Source of the DNA: Deltaproteobacteria bacterium
GTDB lineage: Bacteria > Desulfobacterota > DSM-4660 > Desulfatiglandales > HGW-15
Assembly (NCBI GenBank): GCA_019308985.1
Contig: JAFDHB010000076.1
Location: 1 to 16,673, forward strand
Direction: 5' to 3'
DNA: 16,673 nucleotides
The position numbers were made by a program, and so were the translations under genes. The notes below the pieces were generated by a model. It saw nothing but the letters and a program-made list of their open reading frames with translations, had not been told where the DNA came from and did no database searches. Position 1 is the first letter of the stretch. Each line of letters begins with the position of its first letter. Positions 4,488-11,488 of this stretch are shown piece after piece.

Positions 4488-5267
4488 TCATAGAAATTGA
4501 GGCCTCCTTTTTTCCAAAAAGGCCTTGATCCCTTCGATTCCATTAGGGTGATCCGCACACCTTGAAAGGAAATCTCTTTCCCGTTCCAGTTGAGTATCGA
4601 GTGAAGTGTTGAATGAGTCATTGATCAAGAGCTTTGAGGCGGAAAAAGAGGACAAGGGTCTTTGGTTGACCTCTCTGATCAGTTCCGCGGCCCTGCCGAC
4701 GGCTTGGCCGTCCGGCACCACCTCCGTTACAAGGCCGAGCTTCAGGGCAGGCTCCGAGGAGATGGGGCGATCCAGTGCGGCGATCTCCAGGGCCTTGGCC
4801 ATACCAACGAGCCTGGTGAGGGTAAAGGTGCCGCCGCCGTCGATACTCAGTCCGTTTGAAGTGTAAGCCTGCCTCAAGGTGGCTGAAGACTCCATGACCC
4901 TGAAGTCGCAGGCAAGCGCCAAAGAAAAGCCCCCGCCTGCGGCCGGCCCGTTGAGAGCGGCAATGACCGGCTTCGGCATGCGGCGTATTTCAATAATGGC
5001 CTGGTGGTATCTGGCCGCCAATGCATAGAATGCATCGCCGGGGCTCTTGGCGAATTTAGACAAGGACCTTAGGTCCCCCCCGGCACAGAAGGCCTTGCCT
5101 TCTCCCGTCAATATTACACCCATGATTCCAGGGTCTCTCCCGATTTCCATAAGCCGCTCCGATAGTTCTACTACCATGTCCCGATCGAAGGCGTTATAGT
5201 ACCGGGGCCTGTTGAGAGTCACTTTCGCGATTCCATCCGTGACGTCAACCTTTATTGTTTTTTCCAT
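4488..5267 (-). CDS. enoyl-CoA hydratase/isomerase, PaaG-like
   Basis: This 259-residue crotonase-fold enzyme acts on CoA thioesters in the cytoplasm. The oxyanion-hole segments are AFCAGGDL (59-66) and NGPAAGGG (106-113). Of the two acidic residues of a classical enoyl-CoA hydratase, only the second position carries one: D143 in SIDGGGTF. The first is replaced in the segment QAYTSNGL. This pattern matches PaaG-type isomerases and related enzymes rather than classical hydratases, so double-bond isomerisation or a ring-modifying step is plausible. Length is normal. A double Shine-Dalgarno (AGGAG twice) precedes the ATG. The upstream gene on the same strand is 84 bp away and unrelated. The substrate cannot be assigned; aromatic or fatty-acid degradation are the obvious settings. 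Confidence 0.9.
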   Translation of the reverse strand: MEKTIKVDVTDGIAKVTLNRPRYYNAFDRDMVVELSERLMEIGRDPGIMGVILTGEGKAFCAGGDLRSLSKFAKSPGDAFYALAARYHQAIIEIRRMPKPVIAALNGPAAGGGFSLALACDFRVMESSATLRQAYTSNGLSIDGGGTFTLTRLVGMAKALEIAALDRPISSEPALKLGLVTEVVPDGQAVGRAAELIREVNQRPLSSFSASKLLINDSFNTSLDTQLERERDFLSRCADHPNGIEGIKAFLEKRRPQFL

Positions 5268-5351
5268 CTCCTATCTCCTTTTATGCAAATCGCAAGATAG
5301 TCAAGGGGAGAATAGCAAATCGGAGCCATTGGGGGAAAGGAAAAAAATACC

Positions 5352-6086
5352 TCATGGAGGTTCTTTCGAGATCCTATCGTACCTTTCGATGAAATAAAGC
5401 GTCCCTCCCACAGGAGCGAAGGAGAGGAGGAGAAGGTTCAGGCCTGGAACCAGGAAAAGAAGCCCGAATCCGAGATGGAAGGAAATGTTCTTGAACAGGA
5501 GCTTAAGGCGGGACCTGAAAGGGATCATACGTCTGGCAGGGACAAGGTCCGTATTGTCCCAAGCGAGAAATACGATAGTAAGCCCTGAGGAGAGAAAGAT
5601 CATGATGGGACCAATGGCCACGAACCAGCTTATCACCATGAGGAAGAAGGAAATCAGGATAGGCAGAATGGCCCTGGGTATCTCCTGCTTAACCAGGTAG
5701 AGAAACAGTTTCCAGAAGGATATCTGGCGGGGTTCTTTGACCTTCCCTGTCAGCTTTCGTTCCGTGCGGCGGGACATGAGATCCATTAGCAGGACGCTGA
5801 ATAGGACTTGTGAGATAAGATAGGAAAATACAGCCGAGACTCCCACCAGGAAAGCTGATATGATCCAGCAAAGTACCGTCCACAGCCACCCCAACCAATA
5901 ACCCTGAGGTCGTGACCATATGATGTCTATTATTTCCTTGTGATAAACAAGTATGACTCCCGCCAGAAGGATCGTAAGGATGATCACAAGGGCGAATCTC
6001 GCGAGACCACACAGGATCAGCTTGATATCAGTGATACCCATGCGAAGCCCTCTGACGCTGTAACTGATCCCCCTGATAAAGTCCAA
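5352..6086 (-). CDS. EI24/CysZ-like integral membrane protein
   Basis: This membrane protein of about 244 residues has the make-up of the EI24 domain family, which includes the sulfate permease CysZ. Several hydrophobic segments are visible: FALVIILTILLAGVILVY near the start, LGWLWTVLCWIISAFLVGVS and the following VFSYLISQVLFSVLL, LPILISFFLMVISWFVAIG, and the C-terminal LGFGLLFLVPGLNLLLLSFA. The closing APVGGTLYFIER is the characteristic family ending. I chose a TTG start at 6086 because an excellent Shine-Dalgarno (GGGAGG, read on the minus strand at 6098-6093) lies 6 nt before it. A longer frame from a TTG at 6116 exists but would begin upstream of that site. Sulfate uptake would fit a sulfate reducer, but EI24 proteins are diverse and the function is not established. 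Confidence 0.82.
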   Translation of the reverse strand: MDFIRGISYSVRGLRMGITDIKLILCGLARFALVIILTILLAGVILVYHKEIIDIIWSRPQGYWLGWLWTVLCWIISAFLVGVSAVFSYLISQVLFSVLLMDLMSRRTERKLTGKVKEPRQISFWKLFLYLVKQEIPRAILPILISFFLMVISWFVAIGPIMIFLSSGLTIVFLAWDNTDLVPARRMIPFRSRLKLLFKNISFHLGFGLLFLVPGLNLLLLSFAPVGGTLYFIERYDRISKEPP

Positions 6087-6144
6087 GACAGTCCTCCCAG
6101 CGCAGCACGCTTTCAACCTATTATCTATACCCTGGAAAAATATT

Positions 6145-6172
6145 TTGCAAATGATTCCAAATCTGATTTAAT
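6145..6172 (+). promoter_or_regulatory. candidate promoter of the LUD gene
   Basis: TTGCAA (6145-6150) and TTTAAT (6167-6172, five of six) are separated by 16 bp, upstream of the LUD gene and inside the 140-bp divergent intergenic region. TTGCAA is its own reverse complement, and TAGATA on the minus strand (6127-6122) lies 17 bp away on the other side, so the same hexamer could serve as -35 for the divergent membrane-protein gene. Matches are moderate, so this is tentative. Confidence 0.4.
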
Positions 6173-6226
6173 GGCAAAAACCTTCAAGGTGGGATGCTTG
6201 ATGTCTGCAATATGGAGGATGAAAAA

Positions 6227-6880
6227 ATGGACAGACCGATTGACGACTATTGGAACATCCGATTGAGGAGCCTCAAGGAGGCCCTGGAGGGAAACAATTT
6301 CGAGGTATATCTCGCCGAGGCCCCCCCCAGGGCTAAGGAGATCGTACTTGAAGAAATCATTCCAAGGACAGGAGCAAAGAGTGTATCATGGGGGGGATCA
6401 ATGACATTCAGGGTAACAGGATTGTATGAAGCCCTGGCAAAGAGCCCTCATTTGAGAGTTGTGGATACCTATGATCATAGCCTCCCCCGCGAAGAAATAA
6501 TGGAGAGGCGCCGGCAGTCATTACTGGTGGATCTTTTCATCACAGGGTCGAATGCCGTCACCGAGGACGGGCAGATCGTAAACCTGGACATGTACGGGAA
6601 CAGGGTGGCCGCCGTTACCTTCGGACCAAAGCACGTGATCATCCTAGTGGGCCGAAACAAGGTAGTGGCGGACATAGATGAAGCCATGCACAGAATAAAG
6701 AACTACGCAGCTCCTACAAATGCCATGCGGCTGGAAAAGAAGACTCCTTGCACCAAGACATCCTTTTGCCAGGAGTGCAAGAACGATGACAGGATATGCA
6801 ATACCTGGACGATCACGGAAAAATCCTTTCCCAAAGGGAGGATCAAGGTCGTTTTGATTAACGAGGACCTGGGATTATGA
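6227..6880 (+). CDS. LUD-domain protein (lactate utilization/DUF162 family)
   Basis: This 217-residue protein is of the LUD (LutC/YkgG, DUF162) family. Family blocks seen are VSWGGSMTFRVTGL (about 53-66), SNAVTEDGQIVNLDMYGNRV (108-127), TFGPKHVIILVGRNKVV (131-147) and the C-terminal GRIKVVLINEDLG. Four cysteines near the end (175, 181, 184, 191) are typical of this stand-alone subgroup and could bind metal. LutC is part of the LutABC lactate oxidation complex, but no lutA or lutB is nearby, so a lactate role is not supported here. Start choice: GGAGG (6214-6218) lies 8 nt before the ATG at 6227, and homologues usually begin shortly before the NYW/DYW motif. In-frame ATGs at 6194 and 6212 are less well placed. 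It converges on dctM with 21 bp between. Confidence 0.87.
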   Translation: MDRPIDDYWNIRLRSLKEALEGNNFEVYLAEAPPRAKEIVLEEIIPRTGAKSVSWGGSMTFRVTGLYEALAKSPHLRVVDTYDHSLPREEIMERRRQSLLVDLFITGSNAVTEDGQIVNLDMYGNRVAAVTFGPKHVIILVGRNKVVADIDEAMHRIKNYAAPTNAMRLEKKTPCTKTSFCQECKNDDRICNTWTITEKSFPKGRIKVVLINEDLGL

Positions 6881-6901
6881 ACGGAGCATGGAGAAATCGC
6901 T

Positions 6902-8212
6902 TCACATGAAGCCCGGCAGGAAAAGGACTGTTGAAGGGAAGGCAATGAGGATGATCATGACGATCAGGTCACAAATAAGAAATGGCGCGGCTGCCAAACA
7001 TATCTCTCCCATCTTTGTCCCTACTGGTGCGGATCCTTTCATCACAAAAAGAAGGATGCCGAAGGGCGGTGTTGACATGGCCATTTCCAAGTTGAGGAGT
7101 ATGAGAATAGCAAACCAGATCGGGTCGTATCCAAGGCCTTGGATGACGGGCATGTAAATGGGAATCGTGATCATCATCATGGAGACCTGCTCCATGAAGG
7201 TGCCTAGAATCATGAGGATCAACATCATGGCGATCAGGACAACAAGCCTGGGCATTTGAAGGTCGTTGATAAGATTCACCAATCCAATCGTGGACCCTGT
7301 AAAGGCCTGAATACTGCTATAGGTCTTGGAAGCGCCAATAATCATAAAGGCCATCACCGAAACTCTAAGCGTTCCATTAAGGGACTTGTGCAAAACGGCT
7401 AAACTAAATTTTCTGTAGCAACATGCCAGAATAATCGAACCTAAAGCCCCCGTGGATGCTGCTTCGGTTGGTGTCGCAACACCGAGGAAAATAAAACCGA
7501 GGACCAGAAAAAAGATGAACCCGAGAGGGAGAACGTATTTTGCAAATTCTGAAAACTTCTCCAGGAGCGTGTGATGCGCCACCTCATAGACAGGGGCGAG
7601 TGATGGGTTGATACGTGATCTCCCAACGACATAAAGGGAATATAACATAGCCAGCATAAAACCGGGTACAGCCCCTGCGATCAGCACCTTTCCCACAGAA
7701 ATCTGCGCGAGGCTTGCATAAACAACTGCCAAAGCGCTCGGTGGAATGAGCATGGCCAGTCCGCCGACCCCTACGATAGGGCCCAGTATCATGGGATTCT
7801 TATAGCCACGTTCCTTCATTTCAGGCACCATGATTTCCCCAAGCATGGCAGTATTTGCAATGGTAGACCCGCTCAGGGTAGAAAACAGGGCACCTCCGGT
7901 GATGACAATCAAGCTCAGTCTACCGGGGAGTTTTCCTATTAACTTGTCAAACACATCCAGGGTCTGCTTTGCCATGCCTGAATGAAGCATCAACTCACCC
8001 ATGAAAACAAAAAGCGGGATTGGGGCTAATGAGAAGCTTACCAGGGATGTAAATATCTGCTGTACGGAAAGGCTCAGACCATCCATCCCTCCCATAAAGA
8101 CATAGGCCCCTATGAAATTAATCAGAAGAAATGCAAAAGCGATGGGGAGTCCCAGGGCAAGGAAAAATAACAAGCCCCCTATCAAAAACGCCAATATCTG
8201 CCACCACTCCAT
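6902..8212 (-). CDS. dctM: TRAP transporter large permease subunit
   Basis: This 436-residue protein is the DctM subunit of a tripartite ATP-independent periplasmic transporter, the inner-membrane protein that carries substrate in with sodium or protons. It has about a dozen hydrophobic segments and the signature region GSTIANTAMLGEIMVPEMKE followed by RGYKNP (about 114-140), then MLIPPSALAVVYA and the AGAVPG segment. The second repeat half has the matching LVLIAMMLILMILGTFMEQV and PPFGILLFVMKG. Length is usual for a DctM not fused to DctQ. A Shine-Dalgarno AGGAGA precedes the ATG. It follows dctQ by 25 bp in one transcription unit. Its stop lies 21 bp from that of the convergent LUD gene, with no obvious terminator between. 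Confidence 0.95.
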   Translation of the reverse strand: MEWWQILAFLIGGLLFFLALGLPIAFAFLLINFIGAYVFMGGMDGLSLSVQQIFTSLVSFSLAPIPLFVFMGELMLHSGMAKQTLDVFDKLIGKLPGRLSLIVITGGALFSTLSGSTIANTAMLGEIMVPEMKERGYKNPMILGPIVGVGGLAMLIPPSALAVVYASLAQISVGKVLIAGAVPGFMLAMLYSLYVVGRSRINPSLAPVYEVAHHTLLEKFSEFAKYVLPLGFIFFLVLGFIFLGVATPTEAASTGALGSIILACCYRKFSLAVLHKSLNGTLRVSVMAFMIIGASKTYSSIQAFTGSTIGLVNLINDLQMPRLVVLIAMMLILMILGTFMEQVSMMMITIPIYMPVIQGLGYDPIWFAILILLNLEMAMSTPPFGILLFVMKGSAPVGTKMGEICLAAAPFLICDLIVMIILIAFPSTVLFLPGFM

Positions 8213-8237
8213 ATCTTTGTCTCCTGCTCAAGTTATC

Positions 8238-8783
8238 TCAAATGGGGACTTTTGAACGGTCCACTGATTCATCCTCTGCACGGCCAGATTTGGATCGCAA
8301 TTTTTCAAAGAATTGTCGGCCAAACTGAATGGAAAGGGCGAGACCCCCGATGGGGATAATGAGAAAAAGCGGAAATTTTGGGACGGTTGTCCCTTTTACC
8401 TCCATGATCCCCCGTTGAAAGAGGTCAATAGCGTGGAGGGTTCCGAACAAGAAGATGATGATGGAGACTATCAACCCCAATATATCATCAAAGATTTCCA
8501 CCTTTCTCCGTATTTTGGGATGAAGCCGCACGATAACAGTATCAATCCGGATGTGCCCGCCTTCTCTCAGGAGCCATGCGGCACCCAGGAAGGTGAACCA
8601 CAAAAGGCCATACTCCGTAAACTGAAGCGTCCAGATCGGCGGTCGAAAACCCAAATACCGCATCACGGATACATAGGAAACGGTAAACGTTATGGCTAAG
8701 ATGATAATTCCGGCCAAGTAAGTCATGAATTCAATGATAATATCAAAGCAACTCTTGCGAGTTCTTCCATCCCTTGCGGCCAT
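8238..8783 (-). CDS. dctQ: TRAP transporter small permease subunit
   Basis: This 181-residue protein is the DctQ subunit, a four-helix membrane protein that associates with DctM. Hydrophobic segments lie at about residues 15-35 (FMTYLAGIIILAITFTVSYVS), 50-65 (EYGLLWFTFLGAAWLLREGG, with the conserved tryptophan and a charged turn), 95-115 (ILGLIVSIIIFLFGTLHAID) and 138-155 (FPLFLIIPIGGLALSIQFG). GGHIRIDTV after the second helix is characteristic of the family. The C-terminal tail is hydrophilic. A Shine-Dalgarno (GGGAGA) is present. It is 25 bp upstream of dctM and 202 bp downstream of dctP, with a hairpin in that longer gap. Confidence 0.93.
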   Translation of the reverse strand: MAARDGRTRKSCFDIIIEFMTYLAGIIILAITFTVSYVSVMRYLGFRPPIWTLQFTEYGLLWFTFLGAAWLLREGGHIRIDTVIVRLHPKIRRKVEIFDDILGLIVSIIIFLFGTLHAIDLFQRGIMEVKGTTVPKFPLFLIIPIGGLALSIQFGRQFFEKLRSKSGRAEDESVDRSKVPI

Positions 8784-8811
8784 GCGTTATCTCCCAATAG
8801 TACTCGAATCT

Positions 8812-8842
8812 CCCCGGGATGCTCCATGATTTGGACCCGGGG
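8812..8842 (-). terminator. dctP-dctQ intergenic hairpin
   Basis: CCCCGGG (8812-8818) pairs with CCCGGGG (8836-8842), and inside it TCCA (8823-8826) pairs with TGGA (8832-8835) around a 5-nt loop. It is a GC-rich stem in the 202-bp gap after the binding-protein gene and before the membrane subunits, with no T-tract. It probably acts as an RNA-stabilising or attenuating hairpin that keeps dctP mRNA more abundant than dctQM. The effect is inferred from known binding-protein operons. The remainder of 8784-8985 holds no gene I can support. Confidence 0.55.
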
Positions 8843-8985
8843 CTGAGTTATGGATCCTTTCCAAATTGCACAGAGTGCGTGCTTTCCCCGGAACGGGCCA
8901 TCCTAGCGGCAAAGAAATCTGTCAAGCGTCATGCCAACGGTGACATTCTCCGCACTGTGTACGAGGAATGCCACCGACAGGCTAC

Positions 8986-9996
8986 CTATTTTGTGAGCAG
9001 TCTGCGTAATATTGGCGTATATTTCGACTCCATTCTGAGTTGGCCTTTCCACCCTTCCTCATAGGCCATATCAAGATATTTCTTCGTTTCTGTAGGCGAG
9101 AATTCGATGATTTCCAAGCCGGCTTTTTTCAGCAATGGATACTCATTGGAGATCTCCTTTTCGGTCCTGGCATCGATGGCGATAACCTCCCGCCGTAAGG
9201 CTCCTAGGAGCACCGCCTGGATGTACTTCGGCAGAGAATCCCATTTCTTGGCATTCATAAGAAGCGGGTGAGACACCTTATAGAAAGGTGGACCGACAAC
9301 GTATTTGGTCACCTCATGCCAACCCCAGGTTCTTATAGTGTACAAAGGCCACATGAAACCATCCGCGACGCCCCGTTCCAGGGCTTGGTAGACTTCACCA
9401 GGAGCTATATTAACGGGGGTGGTGCGGAGGGCTTTCAGAAAATCCACGTACATGGCAGATGTGCGAATCCGCAAACCTCTTAACTGATCCAGGCTGGTAA
9501 CTTTCTTGATGGTGTACAATTGAAAGGGCAGCTGGCTGCCCAGTGCACCCAAATAGGTGACATTCATCAGTTTTCGATGGATCTCATCAAGAATGGCATC
9601 AACCCCTATATCCTTTTCTTCCTGGGAAGTGAGTTGTGACAGCTTCGTGCAATTGGCAGCCGGCGCCATCCCCGCGTAATATGCCGCAGTGCCGTAATAC
9701 ATGTCTACTGTCCCAGCTCTGAGAGCTTCGGGCTGATCCCTCATGGGAATGGCTTCAGGCCCCCCGATATATTTGATCTCCACCTCACCGGGATAGTACT
9801 TTTGAAGCATTTGATTGGCCCGCTTGATATAAGGCAGATAATCTCCTGCAACGCCGGTATGATTTTTGCCCCAAGCGCTAATGGCTTTAAGGGTGATCTT
9901 TTTTGCTGTAGCCTGGTTTACAGAGAAAAAAGAGAGACTCATGAACACACAAAGGCATAGAGCCACTGTTGTACGAATTAGATTTTTCTTCAACAT
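8986..9996 (-). CDS. dctP: TRAP transporter periplasmic solute-binding protein
   Basis: This 336-residue DctP-family receptor captures substrate in the periplasm and delivers it to DctQM. The signal peptide is clear: MLKKN, a hydrophobic core over residues 7-25, and a cleavage site after VNQATA (residue 31). Family features include the strand ISAWGKNHTG, the GPEAIPMRDQPEALRAGTVDM segment (79-99), and the TSLDQLRGLRIRTS segment. R178 in the latter is at the position of the conserved arginine that binds the substrate carboxylate in most DctP proteins. The start at 9996 follows GGAGG by 8 nt; a longer frame from a TTG at 10011 would overlap that Shine-Dalgarno and is rejected. The substrate is probably a carboxylate but cannot be specified. 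Confidence 0.93.
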   Translation of the reverse strand: MLKKNLIRTTVALCLCVFMSLSFFSVNQATAKKITLKAISAWGKNHTGVAGDYLPYIKRANQMLQKYYPGEVEIKYIGGPEAIPMRDQPEALRAGTVDMYYGTAAYYAGMAPAANCTKLSQLTSQEEKDIGVDAILDEIHRKLMNVTYLGALGSQLPFQLYTIKKVTSLDQLRGLRIRTSAMYVDFLKALRTTPVNIAPGEVYQALERGVADGFMWPLYTIRTWGWHEVTKYVVGPPFYKVSHPLLMNAKKWDSLPKYIQAVLLGALRREVIAIDARTEKEISNEYPLLKKAGLEIIEFSPTETKKYLDMAYEEGWKGQLRMESKYTPILRRLLTK

Positions 9997-10132
9997 AATT
10001 CTCACCTCCAATGTTCAAAGGGTTTAGTGCCAGAATCTCGCTAACTATCCATAATGTCTAAAAAAGTATCACCCCCTTTCCGATTTAGCCCTTCATCTAT
10101 GATGGCTTATTGATTATGAATAAGAGGTTTCT

Positions 10133-11074
10133 CTATCGCTCTATGTAATTGATGAGGCCCCTCCTCTCACCTTTAAGAAATCTATTGAGATTCTCTTCAA
10201 GGGTGGGAAGAACCTGATCCGGATAGATGTCGCTTTTGCCTCCAACATGGGGAGAGATTATAACGTTCTGCATACCCCATAAGGGGTGGTCTGAAGGGAG
10301 AGGTTCGGTGCAGAATACGTCAAGACCTGCCCCCGCGATCTTCCCCTTTTTCAGCGCATCTACCAGGGCCTCCTCGTCAACCGTTTCGCCCCTTCCTATG
10401 TTTATGAAGAAGGCAGTGGTCTTCATGGCATCAAATTCCTTTGGCCCGATTATTTTCAGGGTTTCCGGAGTGGCAGGAACCACGTTGATGAAATAGTCCA
10501 CCTCCTCGAGAACGCCTAAGAGCTCATCAGGGCCGTGTGAGAAGTCCACGAAATCGATCTTTCTCTTTTTGCGAGTGATGCCGTACACCGTCATGTCGAA
10601 TGCCTTACATTTCCTCGCGATCTCTTTTCCTATAACCCCGACGCCAAGGATGCCCACGTTCTTCCTGTAGAGAAGCGAGACCCGTCTGGAATCCCAAATC
10701 CTCTTGTCCTGATTTCGCACGGTTTGAGGGAACTTGCGGGTCAGGGCCAGCATAAGGAGGAAAGCGAGCTCGGACATTTGAGGGCCATGGATACCTCTTG
10801 TTGAAGTCAAAATGACGTCTTTAGGCAAGGAAGGGATGCTCAATATATAGTCCACGCCTGTTATCAAGCACTGGATCCATTGAAGCCTCTTGGCCTTTTT
10901 CATGAAATCGTCACGGAACTTCTTTGCCATCAGTATGTCTATTGTCCCCATGATTTCCAATACATCCTCCCCCGGTTCGGCGGCATGAATGGACAGCCCG
11001 GGGAATTTTCTTTCAAGTTTCTCCTTGATGTAGGCTGCATCTTCATCATATATGAGCAAACGCATCTCTTTCAT
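10133..11074 (-). CDS. D-isomer specific 2-hydroxyacid dehydrogenase
   Basis: This 313-residue NAD(P)-dependent oxidoreductase interconverts a 2-hydroxyacid and a 2-oxoacid. The nucleotide-binding Rossmann motif is GVGVIG (144-149). The catalytic set is complete: R228 in NIGRGE, E257 in FCTEPLP and H276 in SPHVGG. After the second Rossmann strand the sequence is GITRKKRK rather than an acidic residue, which suggests preference for NADP(H), as in glyoxylate/hydroxypyruvate reductases. Length is normal. A Shine-Dalgarno GGGAGA lies 8 nt before the ATG. It is the first gene of the minus-strand group leading into the TRAP genes (136 bp before dctP), so the TRAP system may import a 2-hydroxy or 2-oxo acid handled by this enzyme. 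That link is inference. Confidence 0.92.
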   Translation of the reverse strand: MKEMRLLIYDEDAAYIKEKLERKFPGLSIHAAEPGEDVLEIMGTIDILMAKKFRDDFMKKAKRLQWIQCLITGVDYILSIPSLPKDVILTSTRGIHGPQMSELAFLLMLALTRKFPQTVRNQDKRIWDSRRVSLLYRKNVGILGVGVIGKEIARKCKAFDMTVYGITRKKRKIDFVDFSHGPDELLGVLEEVDYFINVVPATPETLKIIGPKEFDAMKTTAFFINIGRGETVDEEALVDALKKGKIAGAGLDVFCTEPLPSDHPLWGMQNVIISPHVGGKSDIYPDQVLPTLEENLNRFLKGERRGLINYIER

Positions 11075-11488
11075 ATGGTCGATCTCCCTTGGTAAGGACT
11101 GGTCCTGGACCCTGGTGCTTCAGGTTTACCATATCTCCTGGCACCTGTTCAAGGGCATAGTGAAGGCGGCAGTTAATGTACACCGACCATACCCTATCGA
11201 AAACCCCTAGGATTTCGGTAGTTATTATCTTTAGGACGTGAGCCAGTCAAGGGAAAATGTCATTCTAAAGACTTGGTTTCCATCTTGGAAGCCTTGCGCT
11301 TTTGTCCACTTTTCCTTGATTTTTCCTATGTTCTTTGGTACCAGGGAACATGAAAGGGACCTTTCGATGGTTCCTTTCTGCGGCCCTCTTATATGTGTGT
11401 TTGGTCAAGGGAAACACTTACAAAACCTTTGTGATCTTCCGCTCACGGGATATTTACAGGGGAGATATTATCGAAAGGAGGGATCGAG
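11075..11488. other. 414-bp divergent intergenic region, dehydrogenase/TRAP and liv
   Basis: No gene is supported here; short frames entering livK from the left are shadows. The region must carry the promoters of both transporter groups, but I find no good sigma-70 or sigma-54 match. Two operator-like symmetric sequences are visible: CGAAA (11198-11202) and TTTCG (11213-11217) around a central CCTAGG, and a longer imperfect inverted repeat at 11345-11374. Confidence 0.55.
11345..11374. promoter_or_regulatory. imperfect inverted repeat upstream of livK
   Basis: GGAACATGAAAGG (11345-11357) is mirrored by the sequence at 11360-11374, with a 2-bp centre and two unpaired bases on the right arm. 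The core GAAAGG/CCTTTC is perfect. The centre is too short for an RNA hairpin of full length, so a protein-binding operator is more likely. It lies about 115 bp upstream of livK. Which regulator, if any, binds is unknown. Confidence 0.35.

Noticed and set aside
4499..4530. Possible bidirectional terminator between the FHA-GAF gene and the enoyl-CoA hydratase gene
   Set aside because: The stem needs a three-base bulge and lies inside the hydratase coding end; not distinct enough to call.
6194..6226. Earlier ATGs for the LUD gene
   Set aside because: GGAGG is ideally spaced for the ATG at 6227, while the ATGs at 6194 and 6212 lack a suitably spaced site.
8819..9064. Plus-strand frame of 81 codons in the dctP-dctQ gap
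   Set aside because: It runs antisense into dctP, has no ribosome binding site, and its translation resembles no protein.
9997..10011. TTG start five codons upstream for dctP
   Set aside because: It overlaps the GGAGG that serves the ATG at 9996 and would spoil the normal signal-peptide start.
9997..10132. Sigma-54 promoter suggested by TGGCAC upstream of dctP
   Set aside because: The GC expected ten bases after GG is absent; no other GG-N10-GC pair was found upstream of either transporter group.
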